Shown: one piece after another, positions 19,143-26,782 of the stretch
Position numbering within the stretch: the stretch's first letter is position 1
Layout of the letters: each line of letters starts with the position of its first letter
Source: Deltaproteobacteria bacterium
GTDB taxonomy: Bacteria; Desulfobacterota; Binatia; UBA9968
NCBI GenBank assembly: GCA_030688735.1
Contig: JAUYJC010000181.1
Span: forward strand, 1 to 35,785
Direction: 5' to 3'
DNA: 35,785 nucleotides
Program-made: the position numbers and the translations under genes
The notes under the pieces: generated by a model
What the model was told of the DNA's origin: nothing
The model's input: only the letters and a program-made list of their open reading frames with translations
Database searches by the model: none

Positions 19143-20051
19143 CTAGGCCCTTGGATGAGCTTTATCATAGACGGCAGTTAATTGATCCAGATTCAAATGG
19201 GTGTATCGCTGCGTCGTCGACAGGCTCGCGTGGCCGAGCAACTCTTGAATTACCCTGAGATCCGCGCCGCTGTTCAGGAGATGCGTGGCAAAGCTATGGC
19301 GCAGCCCGTGCGGGCCGATCTTAACCGCTATTCCCGACTGTTTGAGATGCTTTTCCACGACGCGCGCCACGCTCCGGGTGGTGGTTCTTTTGCCGCGATT
19401 GTTCAAAAACACAGCAGTCTCGCCTTTACACGGGAGATTCCATTTTTTGCGCAGCACCATGCTGTAGTCGCGCAGGGTTTGAAGCGCCGTTTCGCCGACC
19501 GGCACGATGCGTTCCTTGGAGCCTTTGCCGAGCACGCGGACGATGCCCAGCTGGAAATCGACATCGGCCCAGTTGAGACCCACCAGTTCGCTCACGCGCA
19601 CGCCGGTGGAATAGAAAAACTCAAGGATCGCGCGGTCGCGAACATCCAATGCCCCCTTGATCGTAATCCCATCGAGCAGGTGAAACGCATCGTCGACCGA
19701 GAGAACCGCCGGCAGCGGCTTTTCCTGCTTCGGCGAACGAATAAGCAAGAGTGGGTCTTTCTCAATTTGCCCCGCCGCTACGAGATAGCGAAAGAAGCCC
19801 TTGATCGCCGCCAGCTTCCTGCCGATAGAACTTTTCTTCCGGTCCGTGGCTAACGAAGCTAGATACGCCCGCACGACGTAAATATCGACCTTGCGCACAT
19901 CAACTTTCTTCCCGCCGCCTAAACATAGTTCCTTCTCGGCGAGAAATTGTTCAAACTGCGCCAGATCGCTCAAATAGTTTCTCAGCGTATGCGGCGACAC
20001 GTTCCGCTCGCTTTTCAAATGCTCGGCATATTGTTGGATCAACTCTTCCAT
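19143..20051 (-). CDS. xerC: Tyrosine recombinase XerC
   Basis: Site-specific recombinase, most likely the XerC of the dif chromosome-dimer resolution system with XerD/FtsK. It is 302 aa, with an N-terminal SAM-like core-binding domain (about 1-105) and a C-terminal catalytic domain. All catalytic residues are present: Arg152 (TGVRVSEL), Lys176 (GKGSKER), His248 and Arg251 (HGLRH), His274 (LLGHASLSTT) and nucleophile Tyr283 (RYTH). The position upstream of hslVU matches the xerC-hslV-hslU order known in Bacillus and Desulfobacterota, which supports a housekeeping role over a phage integrase. No att-like repeats are seen. Confidence 0.94.
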   Translation of the reverse strand: MEELIQQYAEHLKSERNVSPHTLRNYLSDLAQFEQFLAEKELCLGGGKKVDVRKVDIYVVRAYLASLATDRKKSSIGRKLAAIKGFFRYLVAAGQIEKDPLLLIRSPKQEKPLPAVLSVDDAFHLLDGITIKGALDVRDRAILEFFYSTGVRVSELVGLNWADVDFQLGIVRVLGKGSKERIVPVGETALQTLRDYSMVLRKKWNLPCKGETAVFLNNRGKRTTTRSVARVVEKHLKQSGIAVKIGPHGLRHSFATHLLNSGADLRVIQELLGHASLSTTQRYTHLNLDQLTAVYDKAHPRA

Positions 20052-20330
20052 GTCTTTTACCCGCTAGGGTGGAATAGTAACACACACCGCCGGGCTTTAA
20101 AACAAATCTGCCTGGCTCCGAATTTCCGGTAGCCAAAGAGCGCACATCGCTATTTGGCGCGCGTGCTGTCGGTTTCATGCCGTACCACCTCGACAAGCCC
20201 GGCTGCCGCGGCCGTAGAAAAGCGGTTGGGGATCTTTTTCTCGGATTGCGGCTGTCGGTGCCTGCGGTCAATGCGGAGTTTATCGGGATCGAAAAGGCTC
20301 GCTTCTTGGCTGAGTCTTTTGTCAGGAGGC

Positions 20331-20591
20331 CTAGACTCTCGGCCAGAAAAGGTTCAGGAACTCAACGAGTCCGGGATTTGGCACGCGGAAATGAATGAGT
20401 AAATTTCCTGAGCGGTAGAGGTAGCTCGGCGACGTCGGATCATAAAAGCTCGGCACCCGTCCGGGCAAATTGGGAGTGTCTACAATGGCGGCCAAAACCT
20501 CTTCCAGCATTCTTAGATCGCTGGGGCTTACGGATTTTTCAAAGACGGACAGCTCTTCGAAAAAATGTCGAGTGAAAAGATATTCAGCCAC
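20331..20591 (-). CDS. RelE/ParE-like toxin of a type II toxin-antitoxin pair
   Basis: An 86-aa protein starting at a GTG that overlaps the 3' end of the antitoxin gene by 8 nt. The pattern EYLFTRHFFEEL, a helical middle, then YLYRSGNLLIHFRV and VEFLNLFWPR fits the small RelE/ParE fold (beta-alpha-alpha-beta-beta-beta). RelE-fold toxins inhibit translation and ParE-fold toxins inhibit gyrase. The match is by general pattern and by the linked Phd-like antitoxin, not by a diagnostic motif, so it could also be an unassigned toxin family. The 279 nt between it and xerC hold no gene I can support. Confidence 0.65.
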   Translation of the reverse strand: MAEYLFTRHFFEELSVFEKSVSPSDLRMLEEVLAAIVDTPNLPGRVPSFYDPTSPSYLYRSGNLLIHFRVPNPGLVEFLNLFWPRV

Positions 20592-20886
20592 GCAGGAGAC
20601 CTTTTTTGCGGGCGGCGGTCAAAATTCTTTCAACGGTAGGCGCTCCGGACAGCTTCAGCGTCTTTCCCTGCTTCACTTCGTCCAACGATACGCGCATCGC
20701 ACGCAGCGCTTCGGGGTCTTGCCAGAGCCGAGCCACGGCTTTCAATGTTTGCAATTGCTCAAAGTTGACAATGGCCGCTTTGGGCACCCCGCGCTTGGTA
20801 ATAATGACTTGGTCGCCGTCCCCGACTTCGTCAACCAGGTTCAAAAACTTTTGCCTCGCCTCGCTGGTGGTCAAATAGCGGTCCAT
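20584..20886 (-). CDS. Phd/YefM-family antitoxin
   Basis: A 100-aa antitoxin. The N-terminus MDRYLTTSEARQKFLNLVDE, then GDQVIITKRGVPKAAIVNFEQL, is the Phd/YefM fold (residues about 1-50), which binds operator DNA. The C-terminal part (about 55-100, VERILTAARKKGLLRG) is likely the toxin-binding tail. The ATG at 20886 has GGGAGG 6 nt upstream. A good sigma-70-like promoter lies 23-50 nt upstream. With the downstream toxin gene it forms a complete two-gene module at the place where topA/trmFO often precede xerC. Confidence 0.85.
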   Translation of the reverse strand: MDRYLTTSEARQKFLNLVDEVGDGDQVIITKRGVPKAAIVNFEQLQTLKAVARLWQDPEALRAMRVSLDEVKQGKTLKLSGAPTVERILTAARKKGLLRG

Positions 20887-20907
20887 GGCTTACCTCCCTG
20901 ACAACGT

Positions 20908-20936
20908 AGTGTACAAACTCGTGTTAATATTCGCAA
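20908..20936 (-). promoter_or_regulatory. Candidate sigma-70 promoter of the Phd-like module
   Basis: On the minus strand TTGCGA (20931-20936) and TACACT (20908-20913) are separated by exactly 17 nt, and TACACT is 21 nt upstream of the antitoxin ATG. The hexamers match the consensus at 4 of 6 positions each. Overlapping TTGTACAC could be part of an operator. No transcription data are available. Confidence 0.5.
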
Positions 20937-21232
20937 GGCGCCAGGATTAAGTCGTCCCCGGACTGCAGCCGTTCAATTAGCAACGATGGCACCATCCATT
21001 GGCTTAATGGTTGACCACTTGAAAGAAATTAGGCAGGAGAGCGCTTACCTGCGTTTCGCGTCGGAGTCTAGATCTTGTGTTCGCAACTAGCTCAGTCAGC
21101 CGGTTAGCCTTTCTTTCTGGAAAATATTCGCAGACCGAGTCAGCTCGCTTCGCGGTCGGACAGTGCCGCTAAGTCCGTGATTCCCGCCACGCGTTTCCGG
21201 ACGTCATGAACTCGCGCGCGAACCGAGTGACC
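20937..21232. other. Spacer between SDR gene and antitoxin module; nothing recognised
   Basis: About 300 nt between the stop of the SDR gene and the promoter of the antitoxin module. I find no credible gene, RNA or clear terminator. A 34-codon plus-strand frame at 20986-21090 has no ribosome site. GGAAAATATTCGCAG near 21119 resembles the loop core of the period-8 element. The base composition is closer to neutral than that of the flanking genes, so it may be decayed sequence. Confidence 0.4.
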
Positions 21233-21991
21233 TCAGTACATATTCATGCCCCCGTCCACGGCGATGGCCTGGCCGGTCATGAAGTCGCTGTCGTCGGAGG
21301 CAAGAAAGATCACCGTGCCGACGAGATCCTGCGGGTACTGGTCGCGCTGGATGGCGCGCCGCTTTCGGCGGTCGGCGAGCTGTTCCGCGGTCATGACGCC
21401 TTCCTGGTTCGAGCCGGAGATCGTCAAGCCCGGCATGATCGAGTTGACGCAGATGTTGTCATTGCCCACTTCACGGGCCAGCGCGCGAGTGAAGCCGATG
21501 ACGGCGCCTTTGGAGGAGACGTAGTGGAGAAAAAACGGCGAGCCGCTGAGCATCGTCCCCGATGAAATGTTGATGATCTTGCCCTTGCCTTGCTGCTTCA
21601 TAGCGGGATAGACCGCTTTGACGCAGTGCCACAAACCTTTAACGTTGACCGCCATCACGCGATCCCACTCGTCGCCGTCGATCTCCATGAAGTTTTTCTT
21701 TTTCAACGCCGAGTAAAGCCCGGCGTTGTTGACCAGGATGTCGATGCGGCCGTAGGCCTTGAGCGCGGTCTGCGCCATCGCCTGAGTTTTTTCCACCGAC
21801 GTCACGTCGACGGCAACGGCCATCGCCTCGCCGCCCGCCTGTTGGATGTCCGCGGCGACTTTTCTTGCTTCCGCTTCTTGAATATCGGCAACGACGACCT
21901 TGGCGCCTTCTTTGGCCAAGCCGTGAGCGTACGCCTTGCCGATGCCGACGCCGCCACCGGTGACGATTGCTACTTTATTTTTCAAGCGCAT
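21233..21991 (-). CDS. SDR-family NAD(P)-dependent oxidoreductase
   Basis: A classical short-chain dehydrogenase/reductase, 252 aa. The cofactor loop TGGGVGIG is at 11-18 and the structural NNAG at 88-91. Catalytic Ser144, Tyr157 and Lys161 (YVSSK) are in place. An aspartate at the end of beta-2 (VVVADIQ) suggests a preference for NAD(H). The C-terminus IAVDGGMNMY is typical. The substrate is unknown. A paralogue (23324-24094) lies on the other side of an amidohydrolase, which suggests a shared degradative pathway with the zinc dehydrogenase further upstream. The ATG has GGAGG 6 nt upstream. Confidence 0.92.
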   Translation of the reverse strand: MRLKNKVAIVTGGGVGIGKAYAHGLAKEGAKVVVADIQEAEARKVAADIQQAGGEAMAVAVDVTSVEKTQAMAQTALKAYGRIDILVNNAGLYSALKKKNFMEIDGDEWDRVMAVNVKGLWHCVKAVYPAMKQQGKGKIINISSGTMLSGSPFFLHYVSSKGAVIGFTRALAREVGNDNICVNSIMPGLTISGSNQEGVMTAEQLADRRKRRAIQRDQYPQDLVGTVIFLASDDSDFMTGQAIAVDGGMNMY

Positions 21992-22025
21992 GGTGTGCCT
22001 CCATAGAATTCATTAAGAATATTTT

Positions 22026-22149
22026 CCCGCAAAGGCGCAAAGGCGCTAAGTGACAGGCCCAAGGCCTGTCATCCCGAGCGATTGCGAGGGATTTCTCTCT
22101 TCGTTCGAAATGACAATGCTCTTCCTTTGCGTCTTTGCGCCTTTGCGGG
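22026..22149. repeat. Period-8 snap-back repeat (CGCAAAGG) with a second element in its loop
   Basis: Left arm 22026-22050 and right arm 22125-22149, each 25 nt, pair at 23 of 25 positions. The loop (22051-22124) carries a perfect 8-bp hairpin GACAGGCC-CAA-GGCCTGTC (22052-22070). Overlapping it is a separate imperfect palindrome running from TGTCATCCCGAGCG to CGTTCGAAATGACA (22067-22114). The 15 nt before the left arm (TTAAGAATATTTTCC) are the reverse complement of part of the loop at 12501-12515. It occupies most of the SDR-amidohydrolase spacer. Confidence 0.85.
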
Positions 22150-22166
22150 AGGTAATCTTCCTGTCT

Positions 22167-23207
22167 TCAAATCTTCAGCCGATAAAAGTCGATCGGGTTG
22201 TCGTGCAGGATCGCTTTCTTGGTTTCCTCGCTCAAGTCGTCGCGTTCGAGAAACTCCGGGATGTCGCGCTTGAACAGGTCCGGCAGCCGTTCATGCGGGT
22301 AGTCGGACGGCCACATCAAACAGTTTGGATTGAATTGCTTGAGCACCTGCGGCAGCGCCTTTTCTTCTACTTCGCAGGTGGTCCAGATCTGGCCGTTGCG
22401 AATCAGCTCGCTGGGTTTTTGTTTGAGCAGCGGCGCCTGGACGCGGTAGGGTTTTTCCATTTCTTCGTCCATGCGATCCATCATATAGGGCAACCATCCC
22501 GAGCCGGCTTCGAGAAACGCCACTCTGAGTTTTGGAAAACGGACGAAGACGCCTTCGAAGACCATATGGGTGAATTGGATCAGAATTGCGAACGGATGTT
22601 CCAGCGTGTGCACGTGCAAAAATTTATTAAAAAAGTCGAAGCCCATGCCGCGGCTCGGTGCGCCGTGGACCGTCAGTGGGATGTCGAGCTTCTCGGCCGC
22701 TTCGTAGATCGGATCAAAGTCGCTATGGCCATAGCCTTTGTTCAACCAGGTGACCGCAGGCAATAGCCCGGCAACCAACCCCATCGACTTTGCCCGCTCC
22801 AGTTCTTTGGCGGCTTCCACTGGCTCCTGCACCGGCAGCAACGCCACGGCCTGGAGCCGCGGGCTCTGCTTGGTGAAGCGATCGGCGATCCACGAATTGT
22901 AGGCGCGGGCGAGCACGCAGGCCCACTCCGGATTCTGCACCAAGCCGAGGGACAGGCCGCTGGTGGGGTAGAGCACGGTGGTGTGGACGCCGATCTCGTC
23001 GAGAAATTGTAGCCAGCGCGGCGCGGGAGTTTCCGGATCTTTTCCGGGCACGCCGGTGCCGCGGTTCCAGCCGTCGAGCGAGGGAAAGTAGGCGTAGGTT
23101 TCAAAGCGCGGGGCGCCGCTATAGCGCCCGCCGAGATAGTCGTGCAGCTCGCGGTCTTTTTCCAAGACATGGCCGTCGGCGTCGATGATCGGATAGTTGA
23201 CTTTCAT
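22167..23207 (-). CDS. Amidohydrolase family 2 (ACMSD-like TIM-barrel) protein
   Basis: A 346-aa metal-dependent TIM-barrel protein of the amidohydrolase-2 superfamily, which includes hydrolases and non-oxidative decarboxylases such as ACMSD. The N-terminal metal motif is IIDADGHVLE (Asp9/Asp11/His13). A barrel histidine appears in LTVHGAPS, and the C-terminal active-site aspartate in MWPSDYPHE. The start ATG at 23207 follows GGAG with an 8-nt spacer. An in-frame ATG 12 codons earlier is encoded by the repeat and is rejected. The gene lies between two SDR paralogues with a Zn dehydrogenase upstream, so a role in breaking down an aromatic or alicyclic acid is plausible but unproven. Confidence 0.9.
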   Translation of the reverse strand: MKVNYPIIDADGHVLEKDRELHDYLGGRYSGAPRFETYAYFPSLDGWNRGTGVPGKDPETPAPRWLQFLDEIGVHTTVLYPTSGLSLGLVQNPEWACVLARAYNSWIADRFTKQSPRLQAVALLPVQEPVEAAKELERAKSMGLVAGLLPAVTWLNKGYGHSDFDPIYEAAEKLDIPLTVHGAPSRGMGFDFFNKFLHVHTLEHPFAILIQFTHMVFEGVFVRFPKLRVAFLEAGSGWLPYMMDRMDEEMEKPYRVQAPLLKQKPSELIRNGQIWTTCEVEEKALPQVLKQFNPNCLMWPSDYPHERLPDLFKRDIPEFLERDDLSEETKKAILHDNPIDFYRLKI

Positions 23208-23218
23208 AACTTTTCTCC

Positions 23219-23263
23219 ATTCCAAATGTTCCAGTCGTTCCAATCGTTCAAGCCGTTCAAATT
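23219..23263. repeat. Period-9 array GTTCCANNN upstream of the amidohydrolase gene
   Basis: Five consecutive 9-mers: ATTCCAAAT, GTTCCAGTC, GTTCCAATC, GTTCAAGCC, GTTCAAATT. This is the reverse complement of the TTGGAACNN family in the hslV-hslU spacer (18414-18481). It ends 11 nt before the chosen start codon, just upstream of the ribosome site. Confidence 0.85.
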
Positions 23264-23323
23264 GAATCGGACAAAATCCGCTTTCAGCCGCGAACCTGTC
23301 GGTGATTCATCAGCTTGCCAACA

Positions 23324-24094
23324 TTACAAGAACGAAATGCCGCCGTCGACGTTCATGGTCTGGCCGGTCATGAAGTCGCTCAAGGGTGACGCGAGAAACA
23401 GCATCGCGCCGACCACGTCCTGCGGCACTTGGATTCTTTTCAACGATCTCAGGCCCACCGACGATCCGCGAAACTTGATCATTTGCTCCGTCGGATTTTC
23501 CTCCGACAGCGTGTTGCCGGGAGCCAGGCAGTTCACGTTGATATTATCGTCGCCGACCTCCCGCGCCAGCGTGCGAGTGAAGCCGATGGTTGCGGCTTTT
23601 GAGGTCACGTAGTGAATTCGTCCAGGACTGCCGGCGAAGACGGTTCCCGAGGCGATGGTGATGATTTTGCCCGACTTCTGTGCGCGCATAACCGGAAGTA
23701 CCGCTCGGCAGCAGAAGAACAGGCCGCGCAGGTTCACCGCCATCAAGCGGTCCCATTCTTCGGGGTCGATGGTTTCAATTCGACCGCGGTTCATCGGCAC
23801 CACGGAGAAGACCGCGGCGTTGTTGATCAGAACGTCGATGCGGCCGAAGGTGCCGAGTGTCTGCGCCGCCATCCGCTTCGTTGCCTCTTCATTCGAAACA
23901 TCGACGTGAACCGGGAGTGCCTGCGCGCCAGTATCTTTGCCGATTTCGGCGGCCGTTCGCTCAGCCGCGGCGGCATCGATATCGGCGATCACCACCTTCG
24001 ACCCGGCTTTGGCGAAGCTGTGGCAATACGCCTTGCCGATGCCGTGGCCGCCGCCGGTGACGATGACGACTTTGTCTCTGAGTCCTTCAATCAT
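23324..24094 (-). CDS. SDR-family NAD(P)-dependent oxidoreductase (paralogue)
   Basis: A classical SDR of 256 aa, clearly related to the one at 21233-21991. Both have a TGGG(V/H)GIGKAY opening, a (M/I)xSGT(M/V) stretch before the active site, DFMTGQ near the end and a GGM/GGI tail. The cofactor loop is at 13-20. NNAA (91-94) replaces the more usual NNAG. Catalytic Ser149, Tyr162 and Lys166 are present, and VIADID suggests NAD(H). No clear ribosome site precedes the ATG at 24094. The substrate is unknown; a reaction on the same pathway as the amidohydrolase is inferred from position. Confidence 0.92.
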   Translation of the reverse strand: MIEGLRDKVVIVTGGGHGIGKAYCHSFAKAGSKVVIADIDAAAAERTAAEIGKDTGAQALPVHVDVSNEEATKRMAAQTLGTFGRIDVLINNAAVFSVVPMNRGRIETIDPEEWDRLMAVNLRGLFFCCRAVLPVMRAQKSGKIITIASGTVFAGSPGRIHYVTSKAATIGFTRTLAREVGDDNINVNCLAPGNTLSEENPTEQMIKFRGSSVGLRSLKRIQVPQDVVGAMLFLASPLSDFMTGQTMNVDGGISFL

Positions 24095-24172
24095 CGAGGC
24101 AACCGCAATCGGTGATGGTGTAGATTAAGGTTCTTCACGATGCTTCCGTCATGCCAGTTGGACCGCGTTGGT

Positions 24173-24252
24173 GGTTCAAAGTTCAATGTTCAAGGTTCAA
24201 CGTAGATGAGATCGATTCTTCACTTTGAACTTTGAACTCGGAACTTTGAACT
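24173..24252. repeat. Snap-back repeat, period 7 (GTTCAAN)
   Basis: The left arm (24173-24200) reads GTTCAAA, GTTCAAT, GTTCAAG, GTTCAAC: a constant GTTCAA and a variable last base. The right arm (24222-24252) is opposed, with TTTGAAC, TTTGAAC, TCGGAAC, TTTGAAC. The arms could pair around a loop of about 21 nt. It lies between the zinc dehydrogenase and SDR genes. Confidence 0.85.
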
Positions 24253-24266
24253 CTCCTCGTATTCAC

Positions 24267-25361
24267 CTACCCCAGCGCCGGATTGATCAGTGCTTTGGTC
24301 GGGAAGGTGCCCGGGACTTCCCCGCCGATGGCCCTAATGCAGTGTTCGATATCCTTCAGCGGAAAAATATGACTTACCATATCCTGCACCGGAAACTTGG
24401 TCTCTTCGATCAGGCGCAGAGCCGCCTCGGTGGCGTCGTTGTCTGCGGTGAAGCAACCTTGCAGCTTGATCTCGTTCCAAACCAGCTTGTCCAGGAGCAT
24501 CGGCGTCACGGTAGAATCGCCGGTCAGGCCGCCGAGCACCATGGTGGATTGGCGGTGCAGACAGTCGACGGACTTCACAATGGCGTTGGGATTGCCCGAG
24601 ACATCGACGACGACATCGCACATCTCGCCGTTGGTTTCATTCCGAATAACCTCCACGACATCTTCTTCCTCGACGTTGATGGTCCGGGTAGCGCCGAATT
24701 TCTTGGCCAGTTCCAGCCGCGGCTTGTCGCGGCCGATGCCGGTGATGAAAATTTTCGCCGCGCCGGCGTGCTTGGAGGCGAAGGTGCACGAAAGCCCCTG
24801 CTGCCCCGGCCCCTGGATTAAAACGTAGTCGCCCATCTTGACGCCGCCGCGCCGGATCGCCCATTGAAAGCCGTTGGCCATGACCGAGCCGATCAGCGCC
24901 GCCGCTTCGGCGGGAAGGGCGTCGCTCACTTTGGTCGCCAACACGTCGGTCGCTAAATAAACGTAATCGGCGAAGCCGCCGAACAGATGCGGCGGCTTGT
25001 CGCACTTGGTGCGGCCGCCGTAATTGGTGCGCTGCCGGCAGAAGCGCGCGCTGCCGCGCCGGCAATCGGCGCAGCGGCCGCAGCCCAGCGCGCCCTTGAG
25101 AATGATCCGATCGCCCTCTTTGACCTTATGGATCGCCGCCGCGTCGCGGCCGAGCTTCTCGACGCGTCCGAGGATTTCATGGCCGAGAATGATCGGATAG
25201 TCGACTTTGAGCTTGCCGTGGAGGTATTTGACGTCGGTGCCGCACACGCCGCCCATTTCCACCTTCACCAGTCCGCCGTCAGGCGGAATATCGGGAAGGG
25301 GATACTCCCGGATTTCAATTTTGTCGGGACCGAGTAAAGTCGCGCCGCGGGCGGTTGCCAT
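24267..25361 (-). CDS. Zinc-dependent alcohol dehydrogenase (MDR family)
   Basis: A 364-aa medium-chain dehydrogenase/reductase oxidising an alcohol with NAD(P)+. The catalytic zinc ligands are Cys40 (GVCGTD) and His61-Glu62 (LGHE). The structural zinc lobe has Cys94, Cys97, Cys100 and Cys108 (CGRCADCRRGSARFC). A Rossmann domain follows, with GPGQQGLS in place of the common GxGxxG. The ATG has AAGGAGGATG just upstream, the strongest ribosome site in this cluster. It is the first gene of the SDR-amidohydrolase-SDR group and likely shares its transcript. The substrate is unknown. Confidence 0.92.
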   Translation of the reverse strand: MATARGATLLGPDKIEIREYPLPDIPPDGGLVKVEMGGVCGTDVKYLHGKLKVDYPIILGHEILGRVEKLGRDAAAIHKVKEGDRIILKGALGCGRCADCRRGSARFCRQRTNYGGRTKCDKPPHLFGGFADYVYLATDVLATKVSDALPAEAAALIGSVMANGFQWAIRRGGVKMGDYVLIQGPGQQGLSCTFASKHAGAAKIFITGIGRDKPRLELAKKFGATRTINVEEEDVVEVIRNETNGEMCDVVVDVSGNPNAIVKSVDCLHRQSTMVLGGLTGDSTVTPMLLDKLVWNEIKLQGCFTADNDATEAALRLIEETKFPVQDMVSHIFPLKDIEHCIRAIGGEVPGTFPTKALINPALG

Positions 25362-25411
25362 GATTCATCCTCCTTGGCGATGATTCAAACCTCAAATGCA
25401 GATCTCCCAGA

Positions 25412-25915
25412 TTAACCTTTGACCAGAGCCACTCCCAATAGGGTCACGACAGGGCCCAGCCCCGCGTTGAGCTTGAGCAGCATGAACCATTTTTGCCAGT
25501 GAGCGCCCAGGGGTTCAGGCCAGGCCATGGTGTCGGCGGGTGTTTGCGCTGTCAGGGCCGCGATTTGCGGCGCGTATTTGAAGATCTGCAAGCAGTGATG
25601 CAACAGCATGGCGAAGAAGAAAAACAGTTTGACCGAGAGCGTGATCGTATAAAACTCTCCCTGAGACGCGCCGGCTCCTTCCCGGCCCAATATCAGATTG
25701 ATCATTCCGGTAATCGCTACAAGCCCGATGGCCGTCCATGAGACGGCTTCGAGGGCGATTCTCCCCTGATTCAGGGTTCGTACGCCGATTCCTGGGCGCA
25801 GCTTATGCGCGGCTGGCCCGAAGACGACTAAAAAGAAAACCATGCCGCCCAACCAAAGCGCCAGGCCGACGAGGTGGAGCAGCAAACTCAGGGCATACCA
25901 ACTGGGGGTTATCAT
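25412..25915 (-). CDS. CopD/DUF4149-like four-helix membrane protein
   Basis: A 167-aa inner-membrane protein with four predicted helices (about residues 6-30, 55-75, 90-112 and 142-165). It has histidines inside or at the ends of helices (LLLHLVGLALWLGG, MLLHHCLQIF), reminiscent of CopD-like or small heme-binding membrane proteins. The assignment rests on overall pattern only. It is divergent from the cytochrome oxidase operon across a 146-bp spacer, so the two may share regulation and it may relate to copper or heme. No strong ribosome site is visible before the ATG. Confidence 0.7.
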   Translation of the reverse strand: MITPSWYALSLLLHLVGLALWLGGMVFFLVVFGPAAHKLRPGIGVRTLNQGRIALEAVSWTAIGLVAITGMINLILGREGAGASQGEFYTITLSVKLFFFFAMLLHHCLQIFKYAPQIAALTAQTPADTMAWPEPLGAHWQKWFMLLKLNAGLGPVVTLLGVALVKG

Positions 25916-26061
25916 TAATTTGAGCCCGCATCCATGTGACTAGCACTGGGAAAAACCCTTTGCAAATCAGCGGCATTTTCGCTTGAAATGACGGTATGGC
26001 TATGTTAGCAAGGATGATCTTTAGCCTGCGATTCCAAAACTTCATAAGGACGGTTCATTAG

Positions 26062-26727
26062 ATGCTTCAGTGGTTGCCCGAAAACGTCTCCACGTTCGGT
26101 GGCGAGATCGATTCGCTATTCTACCTTATATACTACATAACGGCCGCCACCTTTATTCTGGTCACGGCGTTAATGATTATCTTCCTGGTGATGTACCGCG
26201 AGCGGCCGGGCCGGCGCGCCACCTATACCCACGGTAACACGAGCTTGGAGATCATCTGGACAATTATCCCGGCTGCGATTTTAATTGTGCTCTCTTTCAT
26301 GAGCGTGTCGACCTGGGCCAAAGTGAAGCGCCAAGCGCCGGAGAGCGACTTCGAGCTTCAGGTGGTGGCAAAGCAGTTTAACTGGGATGTAGTCTATCCC
26401 GGACCCGACGGCAAGTTGGGTACCGATGACGACGTGAAGTTCGACAATGACTTGCATGTGCCGGTCAACAAGGTCGTGCGCATCCAGCTTTCGTCGAAAG
26501 ACGTGATTCACAGTTTCTTCCTGCCAAATCTGCGTCTCAAGCAGGACGCGGTTCCGGGGCGAACCATCCTGGTCTGGTTCGAAGCCACCAAGCCGGGCAA
26601 GTACGAGCTTCCTTGCGCGGAACTATGCGGCTTCGGCCACTCGGGAATGAAGGGTTGGCTTCACGTCCACACTCCTGAGGAGTATAAGAAGTGGGCGGAG
26701 GAAAACCTGGCACCGAAAGCGCCGTAA
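26062..26727 (+). CDS. coxB: Cytochrome c oxidase subunit II
   Basis: Carries the dinuclear CuA centre that accepts electrons from cytochrome c, on the periplasmic side. It is 221 aa, with two membrane helices (about 18-46 and 62-84) and a cupredoxin domain. The CuA ligands are complete: His150 (VIHSFF), Cys185, Glu187, Cys189, His193 and Met196 (CAELCGFGHSGM). The aromatic entry segment KQFNWDVVYP is present. No fused cytochrome c domain follows, so this is aa3-type rather than caa3-type. CuA excludes a quinol oxidase. It is first in the operon; AAGGA lies 10 nt before the ATG. No copper-chaperone gene (Sco, Cox11) is nearby. Confidence 0.97.
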   Translation: MLQWLPENVSTFGGEIDSLFYLIYYITAATFILVTALMIIFLVMYRERPGRRATYTHGNTSLEIIWTIIPAAILIVLSFMSVSTWAKVKRQAPESDFELQVVAKQFNWDVVYPGPDGKLGTDDDVKFDNDLHVPVNKVVRIQLSSKDVIHSFFLPNLRLKQDAVPGRTILVWFEATKPGKYELPCAELCGFGHSGMKGWLHVHTPEEYKKWAEENLAPKAP

Positions 26728-26782
26728 GGCGAGCCATTCTTTAACGGTTTTATCCGGGCTTAATAACGGAGGGTTTTGAAAG

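Noticed and set aside
20154-20402. 82-codon plus-strand frame and an open minus-strand frame in the xerC-toxin spacer
   Set aside because: The plus frame is antisense to the toxin end and lacks a domain; the minus frame of about 60 codons has no start codon. I see nothing supportable in 20052-20330 beyond possible xerC promoter sequence.
20986-21090. 34-codon plus-strand frame in the SDR-antitoxin spacer
   Set aside because: No ribosome site, no hydrophobic or conserved pattern, isolated; most likely chance.
25983-26010. Possible coxB promoter TTGAAA...TATGTT
   Set aside because: The hexamers are only 12 nt apart, too close for a sigma-70 promoter; no better pair was found.
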